This document shows positions 50,539 to 59,109 of a stretch of 64,000 nucleotides of DNA, one piece after another; the stretch's first letter is position 1, and every line of letters begins with the position of its first letter. Both the position numbers and the translations under genes were made by a program. A model generated the notes under the pieces. That model searched no databases and was not told the DNA's origin. It was given only the letters and a program-made list of their open reading frames with translations. The stretch lies in NCBI GenBank assembly GCA_036743055.1, contig DAINQE010000003.1, forward strand, positions 32,898 through 96,897, written 5' to 3'. This DNA comes from Sabulitectum sp036743055 (lineage in GTDB: Bacteria; Fermentibacterota; Fermentibacteria; Fermentibacterales; JCC-6).

Positions 50539-51785
50539 TTCCCCGCCATCAGGGCTTCTATCTCGTCCGGGGTCCTGGGGAAACCCTGCGAGAGTATGGT
50601 ATTGCCATTCTCTCCCACCAGAACGTCGTCCTCAATCCTGATTCCGATGCCCTCATCGGCGCTGTAGAAACCGGGTTCTACGGTGAAGACCATACCAGGG
50701 GCTATGGGAAGGTCGGAGAGATTCTCGTCGTGGGTGTCCAGCCCTATGTGATGGCCTATGCCATGGTAGTAGTACTTCCCCACCTCATCGGGCTCTTTGA
50801 TCTCGCCCCTTCGGAGGAGTATTTCCTTGTAAGCCTCCAGCACTTCGTCGTTCCAGACCCTGTGCAGCTTCCCCGGGCGAAGCAGCTCAATGGCCTTTTC
50901 CTGGATCTCAAGGACCATCTCCATGAGTTCCCGCTGCCTGGGGGTGTACTTTCCGCTTACAGGAAGGGTTCTGGTGATGTCGGCACAGTAGAGGTCCTTC
51001 ATTGCGCCGTGGTCCACAAGGAGCAGTTCTCCATCGGCGAGGTCGGTGTCGTTGCTTACATAATGGAGGCATGTAGCCCTTGAGCCCCCTGCAACTATAG
51101 CCGGGAACGCCGGCACCTTCTCTCCGGCCCTTGCCCACTGGTAGAGCATCTCAGCTTCGAACACAGCCTCGTTCATACCCGGGGCAAGCTTCCTGGCCGC
51201 GGCCTCGAAACCGGTCCTGGTCAGCTCGATGGCCTGCTTCATTACCCGGATCTCGTCTTCGTCCTTGGTCATTCTCAGCTGGAAGATCCTGTCGGCGATA
51301 CTCCCCACTTTCAGGCCGGGATAAGCACGGCGGAAACGGTTCACGAAGATCAGCCTCTTTCCCGGGGCGCCGTCGGTGCCGCAGTTATGCCAGTCGAAGT
51401 AGAAGCTCTGAAGCCTTTCCCTGGAGACCAGCTTATCAAAGAAGCGGCTCTCCCCTCCGGAGAACCTTATGTCCGTGATGCCGCTGATGGAGGTTGCCTC
51501 CTCCCTGGTTAGCACGGTTCCGTACCACTTCGCGAACTCTTCGTCGTAGGGAGATATGTAGAGGCATTCCATGGGATCCCTGCCCTTGAGCCTCCACATC
51601 ACCAGCGTGGTCCCCTCCTGGGTGATCCCCGTTAGGTAGTAGAGATTCCTGGAGGGAGCGTAGGGAAGGGAGCCGTCGGCGGTGGCGGGCTTCGTGGAGG
51701 ATGCCTGGACAACTATGCAGTAGTCGCCGTCCATGGAGTCCGCCAGCTTCCTTCTTCTTTCGGCATGCTTTTCCGGTGATATCAT
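50535..51785 (-). CDS. Aminopeptidase P-type peptidase (M24)
   Basis: 416 residues. An N-terminal creatinase-like domain (about 1-165, with SRNLYYLTG) and a pita-bread M24 domain whose five metal ligands are visible: LLVDHGA (Asp), YCADITRT (Asp), YYHGIGHHIGLDTHD (His), FTVEPGFY (Glu), IRIEDDV (Glu). It removes N-terminal residues ahead of proline. No signal peptide, so cytoplasmic. Overlaps its neighbours by 4 bases on both sides. Confidence 0.92.
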   Translation of the reverse strand: MISPEKHAERRRKLADSMDGDYCIVVQASSTKPATADGSLPYAPSRNLYYLTGITQEGTTLVMWRLKGRDPMECLYISPYDEEFAKWYGTVLTREEATSISGITDIRFSGGESRFFDKLVSRERLQSFYFDWHNCGTDGAPGKRLIFVNRFRRAYPGLKVGSIADRIFQLRMTKDEDEIRVMKQAIELTRTGFEAAARKLAPGMNEAVFEAEMLYQWARAGEKVPAFPAIVAGGSRATCLHYVSNDTDLADGELLLVDHGAMKDLYCADITRTLPVSGKYTPRQRELMEMVLEIQEKAIELLRPGKLHRVWNDEVLEAYKEILLRRGEIKEPDEVGKYYYHGIGHHIGLDTHDENLSDLPIAPGMVFTVEPGFYSADEGIGIRIEDDVLVGENGNTILSQGFPRTPDEIEALMAGN

Positions 51786-52354
51786 GGGTTTCCTTTCAGG
51801 ATCAGTCTGTCCACAGGGTGCTTGGGAACATGATGGATTCCGGAGGCGTCCCGCCAGTACTGTATCTCCTCGGCGTTCCTCTCCAGTACCACCTTTTCCC
51901 CGGGGTAGCCCAGGGCGATCACAAGCTTCGAAGAGTATCCGGGAGCCGGGGCCACGGTTTCCACAGCCCCGGGGCCGAAGCTAAGTATCATGCAGCTGCC
52001 TATGCCCATGGACGACGCCGCCAGTGAAATGTAAGCGGCGGCTATTCCAACATCTATCCCGGTGAAGAACTTCTCCTCCTCCGGAGCGTGTATCACTATG
52101 TAGGCCGAGGGGCGCTGACCCCTGGACGGACCGTTCCAGTCCTTCAGGTAGCCGGCCCAGCCTATGGAGGAGAACACTATTCCCCTCTCGGTATCGTCGG
52201 TAACGATGCTGTAGCGAAGCCTCTGGAGGTTAGACGCGCATGGGGCCAGCCCGGCTGCCTCTATTGCTTTCTCAAGGGATTCCACCGGGACGGGTTCATC
52301 CTCCCGGAACCTTCTGTAGCTCCTGGTACTCTCCGCCAGTTCCATGAAGTTCAT
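51782..52354 (-). CDS. Nitroreductase-family FMN oxidoreductase
   Basis: 190 residues. Begins ELAESTRSYRRFREDEPVP, the classical nitroreductase opening (RxSxRxF), with SNLQRLRYSIV (NxQ FMN contact) and a C-terminal Gly-rich ALGYPGEKVV. Uses NAD(P)H or a reduced carrier to reduce nitro groups, quinones or similar; the in vivo substrate is unknown. Coupled by 4-base overlaps to the ACD gene upstream and the aminopeptidase downstream. Confidence 0.88.
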   Translation of the reverse strand: MNFMELAESTRSYRRFREDEPVPVESLEKAIEAAGLAPCASNLQRLRYSIVTDDTERGIVFSSIGWAGYLKDWNGPSRGQRPSAYIVIHAPEEEKFFTGIDVGIAAAYISLAASSMGIGSCMILSFGPGAVETVAPAPGYSSKLVIALGYPGEKVVLERNAEEIQYWRDASGIHHVPKHPVDRLILKGNP

Positions 52355-55032
52355 AGCAGCTCCTTCTCAACATCCACCACCGAGCCGCCCACCGAATGGT
52401 CCACCTTGAAGTCCCTGTTCTCGAAAAGATGCACCATCCGAGGATTGTCGGTGGTGGTCTGTGCGTAAACCATCTTCATTCCCCAGTCCCTGGCAATGTC
52501 CATGCAGAAGTCGGTGAGAAGGCCTCCTAGACCCCTGTTCTGCCACCTGTCGGTAACAAGCACGGCGTATTCGGCGGTCTCCAGGTCCGGGTCCGCCACC
52601 AGCCTGCCCACCCCGGTGAGCCTCTTCTCTCCGTTCTCGGTGATCTCCGACACTACGGCCATTTCCCTGTCGTAGTCTATGTAGCAGTATCTGGTTGCGA
52701 CCTCGTGGGTGGACCAGTTGAAGAAGAACCTGAACCTGTTGTAGATTGACTCCCGGGAGCAGCTCCCCAGCATCTCCAGCCAGCGGGGCTCGTCCTCGGG
52801 CCGAATGGGCCTCAGGAGTACCTCGGTTCCGTCCCTGAGCCGTCTGCGTACGATGTACTCCTCTGGATAGGGACGCAGGGCGAGATGGGAATACTTCTTC
52901 ATGGAAGGCTCGACCCGCTTCACCACCGCCCTGGCGTCCAGGGCAACCATCCGGTCTGGCCCGGCAAGGAAGGGGTTGATGTCAAGCTCTTCGATCTCAG
53001 GGTTGTCGGCGGCCAGGTAGGAGAGCCTCATTATGACCTCTATCAGCGAGTCCACATCCACCGGGGGTCTGCCCCTGTAGCCGTTCATCAGCGGCCATAT
53101 CTTCAGGGTCTCCAGCATCCTTCTGGCGAGCCGCTCGTTCAGAGGGGGGAAACCCAGGGAGCTGTCGCCCCAGAGTTCCGCCTCCACTCCTCCCATCCCC
53201 GCCATGATCACGCTGCCGAACACAGGGTCTTTCTTCAGGCCCAGTATCATCTCCAGACCGTTCCGCACCCTGACCATCTCCTGCACTGTTACCCCTCTTA
53301 TGACCGCGCCGGGGCACTTCTCAGAAGCGCTGAGCATTATCGAGTCCCAGGCTTCACGTACACGGGCACCGTTCTCAAGGTCCAGTTTCACTCCGCCTGC
53401 GTCGGTCTTGTGGCTGATGTCATCGCTCCAGACCTTAAGGACCACCGGGTACCCCAATGCCTCAGCAGCCTGCACCGCCTCGTCGGCGGAGGCTGCGGGA
53501 ACCGGCCGGGTGACCGGAATGCCATAGATCTCCAGCAGGTCCTTGGTCTCCTCCTCCGAGAGAACGGAGGAACCCCTGGATATGTGTTCCGCTATCCTGG
53601 TGCTCACAGCGCCCCGGTCCAGGGCGAACTCCACCGGGATGTCCCGGGGGGTCTCATAGAGGGTCTCAAGGTTCCTGGAGTAGTCCACAAGGGTCATGAA
53701 GGCCCCCACCGCCTGCTCCGGCGTCCTGTAAACCGGCACCCCTGACTCAGCCAGTATCTCCGCCCCCTCCCTGACCCTCTCTCCTCCCAGCCATGCGGCC
53801 AGGATGGGTTTCGAGGTTTCCGCCGCGATCCTGGCCACTGCTTTCGCCACCGAGTCCGGTTTCGTCATCGCCTGGGGGGTCAGTATCACCAGAACGGCGT
53901 CGACACCCTTGTCTTTCACCACCGTTTCCGTTGCCCTGGCGAACCTCTTGGCCTTTGCGTCCCCCAGGACATCCACGGGGTTTCCCCGGGACCAGAACGG
54001 GGGCAGGAAGGAATCGCAGGCCTCCATGGTATCGTCGGAAAGCTTTGCCAGCTCTCCGTTCAAGGCGATAAGGGCGTCGGTGGCCATGACCCCGGGGCCC
54101 CCGGCGTTGGTGACTATACCCAGCCTGGGACCCTGCGGGATCCGGTTCCTTCCCACGAGTTCGGCGCAGTCGAATATCTCCCCTATGTTCAGCACCCTTG
54201 CCATGCCCGTTCTCTGGAAGACCGCGTCGAACACCGCGTCCGCAGAAGCCATGGCCCCTGTGTGGGATGCGGCCACCGCGGCGGACTCAGGGAACCTGCC
54301 CGCCTTGTAGACCAGTATCGGCTTCGTTCTGGCGAAGGCCCTGGCCGCGGTGATGAACTTCCTGGCCCTGGATACCGATTCCACATAGAGGATTATCGAT
54401 TCGGTCTGCTGGTCCTCCCCGAAGTAGTCGATGAGATCTGCGAAGTCCACGTCCACCATGTTGCCCACGGAGACAAAATGGGAGAACCCTATCTTCTCCT
54501 GTATGGCCCAGTCCAGCACCGAGGTACAGAGGGCTCCCGACTGGGAGATGAAGGCCACGTTCCCCTTCAGGGGCATTCCCTCGCCGAAACTGGCGTTCAG
54601 GCTGAGCCCGGGTACAATGATCCCCAGGCAGTTGGGGCCCAGGATCCGCATACCCTCGAACCTCGCCACCGAGTCCCTTATCCTCCGTTCAAGGGCCAGC
54701 CCCTCCTCCCCGGCCTCCCTGAAGCCGGCGGACATAACGATAATCCCCAATATTCCCGCTTCCCCGCATTCCTCCACGATATCCGGCACCTGCTGGGCGG
54801 GGGTGCAGATGATGGCCATGTCGGGTCTTCTGGGAAGGCTCTTCAGATCGGGGTAGCAGGGAACGCCCATTATGGCCTCGGCGGTGGAACTCACCGGGTA
54901 TACCACTCCCCGGAAGCCTCCGCCCACAAGGTTCCCCAGCACCTTTCCGCCAACGCTGTTGGGGTTGATGGTAACTCCGATCAGAGCTATCCTTTTGGGA
55001 TTCAGTATCTTATCAAGCTTGTGAACATTCAT
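52351..55032 (-). CDS. ADP-forming acyl-CoA synthetase with C-terminal GNAT acetyltransferase
   Basis: 893 residues. Order: CoA-binding Rossmann domain (about 5-130), succinyl-CoA-synthetase-like flavodoxin-like domains (about 150-455), ATP-grasp (about 485-710, DLLEIYGIPVTRP, VLKVWSDDISHKTDAGGV), and GNAT (about 725-893, LRPIRPEDEPRWLEML, VTDRWQNRGLGGLLTDFCMD). The active-site His of ADP-forming acetyl-CoA synthetases is kept at residue 257 (AASHTGA), the same number as in the characterised Pyrococcus alpha subunit. The layout is also that of Pat-type lysine acetyltransferases, which as I recall lose this His. It may make acyl acid and ATP from acyl-CoA, ADP and Pi, and acetylate lysines too. 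First gene of its operon. Confidence 0.88.
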   Translation of the reverse strand: MNVHKLDKILNPKRIALIGVTINPNSVGGKVLGNLVGGGFRGVVYPVSSTAEAIMGVPCYPDLKSLPRRPDMAIICTPAQQVPDIVEECGEAGILGIIVMSAGFREAGEEGLALERRIRDSVARFEGMRILGPNCLGIIVPGLSLNASFGEGMPLKGNVAFISQSGALCTSVLDWAIQEKIGFSHFVSVGNMVDVDFADLIDYFGEDQQTESIILYVESVSRARKFITAARAFARTKPILVYKAGRFPESAAVAASHTGAMASADAVFDAVFQRTGMARVLNIGEIFDCAELVGRNRIPQGPRLGIVTNAGGPGVMATDALIALNGELAKLSDDTMEACDSFLPPFWSRGNPVDVLGDAKAKRFARATETVVKDKGVDAVLVILTPQAMTKPDSVAKAVARIAAETSKPILAAWLGGERVREGAEILAESGVPVYRTPEQAVGAFMTLVDYSRNLETLYETPRDIPVEFALDRGAVSTRIAEHISRGSSVLSEEETKDLLEIYGIPVTRPVPAASADEAVQAAEALGYPVVLKVWSDDISHKTDAGGVKLDLENGARVREAWDSIMLSASEKCPGAVIRGVTVQEMVRVRNGLEMILGLKKDPVFGSVIMAGMGGVEAELWGDSSLGFPPLNERLARRMLETLKIWPLMNGYRGRPPVDVDSLIEVIMRLSYLAADNPEIEELDINPFLAGPDRMVALDARAVVKRVEPSMKKYSHLALRPYPEEYIVRRRLRDGTEVLLRPIRPEDEPRWLEMLGSCSRESIYNRFRFFFNWSTHEVATRYCYIDYDREMAVVSEITENGEKRLTGVGRLVADPDLETAEYAVLVTDRWQNRGLGGLLTDFCMDIARDWGMKMVYAQTTTDNPRMVHLFENRDFKVDHSVGGSVVDVEKELL

Positions 55033-55108
55033 GGGAACACCTCGGTCGTATGTATGAAGAAAACAATGAAGGTTTCCAGAATATCGCCCTGCGCGAGGTG
55101 AAAACGCA

Positions 55109-55138
55109 AGCGAAAAGGGGCAGGCTGGCGCCTGCCCC
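55109..55138 (-). terminator. Intrinsic terminator of hsp20
   Basis: Perfect 9-base inverted repeat GGGGCAGGC (55117-55125) and GCCTGCCCC (55130-55138), loop of 4; on the minus strand TTTTCGC follows. It lies 20 bases past the hsp20 stop. Confidence 0.85.
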
Positions 55139-55157
55139 CCTGGAACACTGAAGGCCC

Positions 55158-55586
55158 TTATCCCTTGATCTGGATCTTCCTGTGGAGGGCCTTCTCCTCC
55201 TTGGGAATGGTGATGGTGAGGATGCCGTCGTTGAACGCGGCGTCGGACTTGTCCGCCTTCACGTCCACCGGGAGGCTGAAGCTCCTCACGAAGGAGCCGT
55301 AGCTCACCTCGCGCCTGTGCCAGGTGTCTCCCTTGCTCTCATCTTCCATCTTCTTCTCGCCCTTGATGGTGAGAACGCCGTTGGCAACCTCTATGTCGAT
55401 GTCATCCTTGGAAATACCGGGAAGCTCAACCTTGAACTTGATGGTGTCCGCGGTTTCGCAGATGTCCACCGGAGGCGCCCACTTCATCACGTTTTCGCCC
55501 TCCTCGGGCCAGAGACCGTCCACGAGCTTGTTGAATGTTCTGACCATATCGTAGGGCATCAGATCCGCTTTCTTCCTGTAGATCAT
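55158..55586 (-). CDS. Small heat-shock protein (Hsp20/alpha-crystallin)
   Basis: 142 residues from ATG 55586 with GGAGCAGAAA upstream; a longer in-frame reading adds sequence with no ribosome site. The alpha-crystallin domain runs from about residue 40: PVDICETADTIKFKVELPGISKDDIDIEV, VLTIKGEKK, and the closing AxNDGxLTI motif AAFNDGILTITIP; the IxI-type tail (HRKIQIKG) is present. It holds unfolded proteins in large oligomers. Single-gene unit with terminators on both sides. Confidence 0.93.
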   Translation of the reverse strand: MIYRKKADLMPYDMVRTFNKLVDGLWPEEGENVMKWAPPVDICETADTIKFKVELPGISKDDIDIEVANGVLTIKGEKKMEDESKGDTWHRREVSYGSFVRSFSLPVDVKADKSDAAFNDGILTITIPKEEKALHRKIQIKG

Positions 55587-55734
55587 TTTCTGCTCCTTTC
55601 TCCCTCTTCGGGTCTTTGATCGTTTCGCACAACATGTGTATGCAAAAGCCGTGCCAGAACATGGGGAACCGGCTATAACTGCCTTACACATAGCAATATG
55701 CGGCTGAATGAGGCAGGATGGATCTGGTCAGGAG

Positions 55735-55774
55735 AAAAGAGAAAGCGTCAGAATGGCGCACCATTCTGACGCTT
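55735..55774 (-). terminator. Intrinsic terminator of tldD-pmbA
   Basis: Perfect 14-base inverted repeat (55743-55756 and 55761-55774), loop of 4; on the minus strand followed by TCTCTTTTC. It lies 15 bases past the pmbA stop. Confidence 0.9.
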
Positions 55775-55788
55775 CCTTCAGCTGGGGG

Positions 55789-57099
55789 TTACGATCCTAC
55801 CACGCTTATGTCATCCAGCAGGATGGCGGGATTCTCATAGGAGCTCCCGGTGTAGTGGGAGGAGTTCTCCACGGCGATGGTCCTGGAAAGCATTTCATAG
55901 ACATTCCCCGCAACCATGCCGTCCTTGACCCTGCCCTTCACCTTCCCGTTCTCAACATATATCCCGGGGCTCAGTCCTATGGAAAGGTCTCCATTGAGGA
56001 TGTTGCCCGAATGGGCCCCCAGGGCTCCAAAGACTATTATTCCCCGGTCGATCATGCTCAGCATCTCCTGGAAGGCGGCCCCCCCTGTGGAGAACCTGGC
56101 AAAGGAAAGGCTGGGAGACGGCGCAATGGATACGGGTTCTCCGCCCCACATGCCGCCCCTGAATCCGGTTCCGGTGGGTTCTTCGCCGAGCTTTGCAGCG
56201 TAGTCCAGGTTGTTGTAGACGCTGGTGAAGATGCCATCCCTGAAGATGGGGACGGCCCTTGCTGGAACGCCTTCGTCGTCGAAGAGCCTCGTTCCCGTTT
56301 CTCCGGTGGCGGGATCGCTGACAAGGGAGAGCATGGGGGATATAACCTGCTTCCCCTTCTTCTCCAGGAGTGGGGACACCTTGTCATGGAAGGCCTTCCC
56401 GCTGGAGGCTGAACCGAGCCTCCATGTGAAGGCGTACATCACCTCGGGCATGAGAACCACCTTCATCCGTCCCTCCCTGACCTCGATCTCCGGAAGGGAA
56501 TCGTTGAAGAAGGCCACTGTCCTGGTTGCGTCGGGTATGTGTATCACCGGCCTGGACCTGGCCTGGAAGATGTTCCTGAGTCCGGTGGCGGTCCCGGGAT
56601 AGAGCATGTTCGCCATGCAGTAAACATCGGAATCCCTGTGAAGGAGCCTCGCCCCGGAGGTGTTCCTTATCTCTATCTCCGTGACCCCGGTGCCGGCGTG
56701 CAGGTTGAGCACGCCCCCCTTCATTTTCCTGTAAAGGGGCTCGAGACCGGCGATCTGCTCGCTGAGGCTGTCGTAGTTCATGTCCTCGACAGAGGGGTCA
56801 TATTCCTCGGTGTGCTCCATCTCTCCCGATGCGGGGAAATCGTAATCTGCCTGAACCCCCGCAGCCAGGGAATCCATGGCGTTGGCCAGGAGTTCCTCCC
56901 GGTCCATCAGGTTCTTGGTGTAGGCCATTCCGGTCTTTCCGTCCTTTATGATCCTCAGGGACACTCCGGACTGTATGGAGGCTGAGACATCGCTCACCGC
57001 TCCATTGACCTTGCTCATTCCCAGGTTCCTTGCCCTTATGGAGTAGGTTTCAGCCCTGCAGCCCCTGGCTCTGGCCATTTCAAGGAGTTTTTCCATCAT
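55789..57099 (-). CDS. pmbA: TldE/PmbA metalloprotease-like subunit
   Basis: 436 residues. Matches the PmbA/TldE half of the TldD/E heterodimer: FRGGMWGGEPVSIAPSPSLSFA, VIVFGALGAHSGNILNGDLSIGLSPGIYVENG and KDGMVAGNVYEML. It lacks the HExxxH metal motif, as usual for TldE, which shapes the active cavity with TldD. Overlaps tldD by 4 bases. Confidence 0.92.
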   Translation of the reverse strand: MMEKLLEMARARGCRAETYSIRARNLGMSKVNGAVSDVSASIQSGVSLRIIKDGKTGMAYTKNLMDREELLANAMDSLAAGVQADYDFPASGEMEHTEEYDPSVEDMNYDSLSEQIAGLEPLYRKMKGGVLNLHAGTGVTEIEIRNTSGARLLHRDSDVYCMANMLYPGTATGLRNIFQARSRPVIHIPDATRTVAFFNDSLPEIEVREGRMKVVLMPEVMYAFTWRLGSASSGKAFHDKVSPLLEKKGKQVISPMLSLVSDPATGETGTRLFDDEGVPARAVPIFRDGIFTSVYNNLDYAAKLGEEPTGTGFRGGMWGGEPVSIAPSPSLSFARFSTGGAAFQEMLSMIDRGIIVFGALGAHSGNILNGDLSIGLSPGIYVENGKVKGRVKDGMVAGNVYEMLSRTIAVENSSHYTGSSYENPAILLDDISVVGS

Positions 57100-58457
57100 G
57101 CACCTCCGATCACCATGGAACGGATCAGCACGCTGGGTCCTCCATAGCCGCTCTTTATGTTGAGCTGGCCCTTGCCGCAGCCGCCCCTCTCGGCAAACTT
57201 CATCTCGTTGTCCATGGCCTCGATGTTCTTCATGGTGGTGAACATGTTGCCCATTATGTTGATGTCGCGGATCATGCCCTTTATCTCGCCGTCCTTCACC
57301 TCGTAGCCGTACTGGGCGCCGAAGGTGAAGTTCTCTCCGGAGGTCTGCCCTCCCTTGCCGTCGCAGATGTAGAGGCCGTCACCCAGTTCGTTCAAGAGCC
57401 ACTCGAAGGAGTTGCTTCCCTTCTGCATGTAGATGGTGCCCATACGCACGATAGGCTCGAAACGGTGGTCCTCGGCCACGGCGTGACCGGTAACGGGCTC
57501 ACCGAACTCCGCCGCGGTCCTTCTGGAGTGGAGCCGGGCCTTCAGGACGCCTTTCTCCATGAGGGTGACGGGCCTGACCGGTGTTCCCTCGTCGTCGTAC
57601 CTGTAGAAACCCACCTGGTTGGGCAGGGTGGTATCGGCGACGATGGTCACCGCGTCGCTCCCTATCTTTTCCCCCAGGGCCATCCTTGCCCTGAGGGGGG
57701 GATTGTCCTCGATGATGTCCGCCTCGCTGAAATGCCCGAAAGCCTCGTGTATGAACACACCGGTAAGACCAGGGTTGATTATCACGTCGTAGGTTCCCGC
57801 CTTCACGGGCTTGGCGTCCAGGAGCTTCTCGCAGAGTTCCGCCCTCTTCCTGAAAACATCGTCCCTGTTCAGCAGGGCCCTGAAACCGTGGGCTCCCCCG
57901 ATGGCTATCCTGATGTTCTGGGTGAGCACGCCCTTCCGGGCAACGGCCTCTCCGCCTATGCTCACGGTGCAGACCCGCTCCCTTATGGCTGATCCCTGGG
58001 AAGACACGAAGAACTTCTCCCTGTCCACCTCGGAGTAGGAGAGGTTGGTGTTCACTATCTCATGAAAGGAGAACATGATGTCGTTGTACTTGTTCAGAAG
58101 GAGGAGCTTCTCCTTCATGGGAAGGCTGGCGGGGTCGATGTCCAGTTCAGGCTCCACCCAGTCCTGAACCGGTTCCACCGGAGCGAGGGAGACGGTCTTG
58201 CCCTGTCCGGACATGGCCTCGGCCCCCTGGACGGCAAGCTTCACCGCCTCTGAGACATCTTCCTCCCTGGTAACGGTAACCGAGGAAAAGCCTCCCCTTT
58301 TCAGCGCTCTTACAACATATCCGTCGGTGGTGTTGCTTCCGGCGCTCTTCAGGTCGGGTCCTGAAACGGACCCGTTGGTCTCCTTCTTTACCTCGTACCT
58401 TATGTCGACATAGTCGGCATCGGAACTCGAGATCATCTTCTTAAGCTTCTCAAGCAT
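57096..58457 (-). CDS. tldD: TldD metallopeptidase
   Basis: 453 residues. The metal motif HExxxH is H237-E-A-F-G-H242; later GTIYMQKGSNSFEWLL and a Cys (AERGGCGKGQLNIKSG) near the third ligand region are conserved. TldD/TldE degrade unfolded peptides and finish maturation of several ribosomal peptides (microcin B17, for example). No peptide precursor or modifying enzyme is seen nearby, so a general role in peptide turnover is the safer reading. ATG follows GGGAGAGAT. Confidence 0.93.
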   Translation of the reverse strand: MLEKLKKMISSSDADYVDIRYEVKKETNGSVSGPDLKSAGSNTTDGYVVRALKRGGFSSVTVTREEDVSEAVKLAVQGAEAMSGQGKTVSLAPVEPVQDWVEPELDIDPASLPMKEKLLLLNKYNDIMFSFHEIVNTNLSYSEVDREKFFVSSQGSAIRERVCTVSIGGEAVARKGVLTQNIRIAIGGAHGFRALLNRDDVFRKRAELCEKLLDAKPVKAGTYDVIINPGLTGVFIHEAFGHFSEADIIEDNPPLRARMALGEKIGSDAVTIVADTTLPNQVGFYRYDDEGTPVRPVTLMEKGVLKARLHSRRTAAEFGEPVTGHAVAEDHRFEPIVRMGTIYMQKGSNSFEWLLNELGDGLYICDGKGGQTSGENFTFGAQYGYEVKDGEIKGMIRDINIMGNMFTTMKNIEAMDNEMKFAERGGCGKGQLNIKSGYGGPSVLIRSMVIGGA

Positions 58458-58548
58458 ATCTCTCCCAACTTTGTTCCCAGGGCAGGGTGCATTTCGTAAT
58501 ATGCAGATATACTACAAAATGGAATACCGCCGCAAAGGAAACCGGCTT

Positions 58549-59109
58549 CTAAGTACCGGTGAGTACCCTGAGGTTCGCCTCCAGCGCTTTCCCGGGAAGC
58601 AGGTCCCGGAAAGCTTCTTCCATGTGCTCCAGCGAGAGCCCCGGGATCAGTTCCTGCTCCAGCAGTTCACGCAGTACCGCGGTGTTCTGCATCCTGGGAT
58701 CGGGAAGGTCATCCCTGCATACCCGGAAGACCCTGATGCCCCTTTCCCGGCAGACCTTTTCGATCTGCCCGACGGTTGTTTCCGGCTGGGCCCCGCTCCT
58801 CACGTCCCAGGGCTGCCAGACCTCGTCGTAGTAGATCAGTGCTCCCCCGTCACGGAGGTATCCGTTCACCGCCCTGAGGGCTTCATGCCTCTCCAGGGCT
58901 ATGGCCAGATGCGCTTCGCCGGGAACGATAAGCGGGGAGAACTCCCCCTTCCCGGTCCTGATCTGAGAAACGACCACGCCGCCCCTCTGGGCGAGACCAT
59001 GGGTGTCTACTCCCCTGGCGGTCTGCCCCGCCCTGTCCAGGGCCCTGAGGAGGGCTTCGCTGAGAAGGCCTATTCCCTGGCCCCCCACGCCCGTCATGTA
59101 GATGTTCAC
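58549..59109 (-). CDS. iorB: Indolepyruvate ferredoxin oxidoreductase, beta subunit
   Basis: 186 residues, gamma-type domain of 2-oxoacid oxidoreductases: MTGVGGQGIGLLSEALLRAL at the start and GVDTHGLAQRGGVVVSQIR. It binds CoA/acyl intermediates with IorA. ATG overlaps the iorA stop by 4 bases. A usual IorB is about 190 residues. Confidence 0.93.
   Translation of the reverse strand: MNIYMTGVGGQGIGLLSEALLRALDRAGQTARGVDTHGLAQRGGVVVSQIRTGKGEFSPLIVPGEAHLAIALERHEALRAVNGYLRDGGALIYYDEVWQPWDVRSGAQPETTVGQIEKVCRERGIRVFRVCRDDLPDPRMQNTAVLRELLEQELIPGLSLEHMEEAFRDLLPGKALEANLRVLTGT

Noticed and set aside
55659..55666. CCCCATGT on the minus strand 73 bases before hsp20, like a heat-shock sigma -10
   Set aside because: No CTTGAAA-like -35 at the right distance and no CIRCE repeat; an 8-base match can be chance.
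55587..55691. N-terminal extension of hsp20 to 55691
   Set aside because: No ribosome site, Cys-rich sequence unlike the family, and it enters the likely promoter region.
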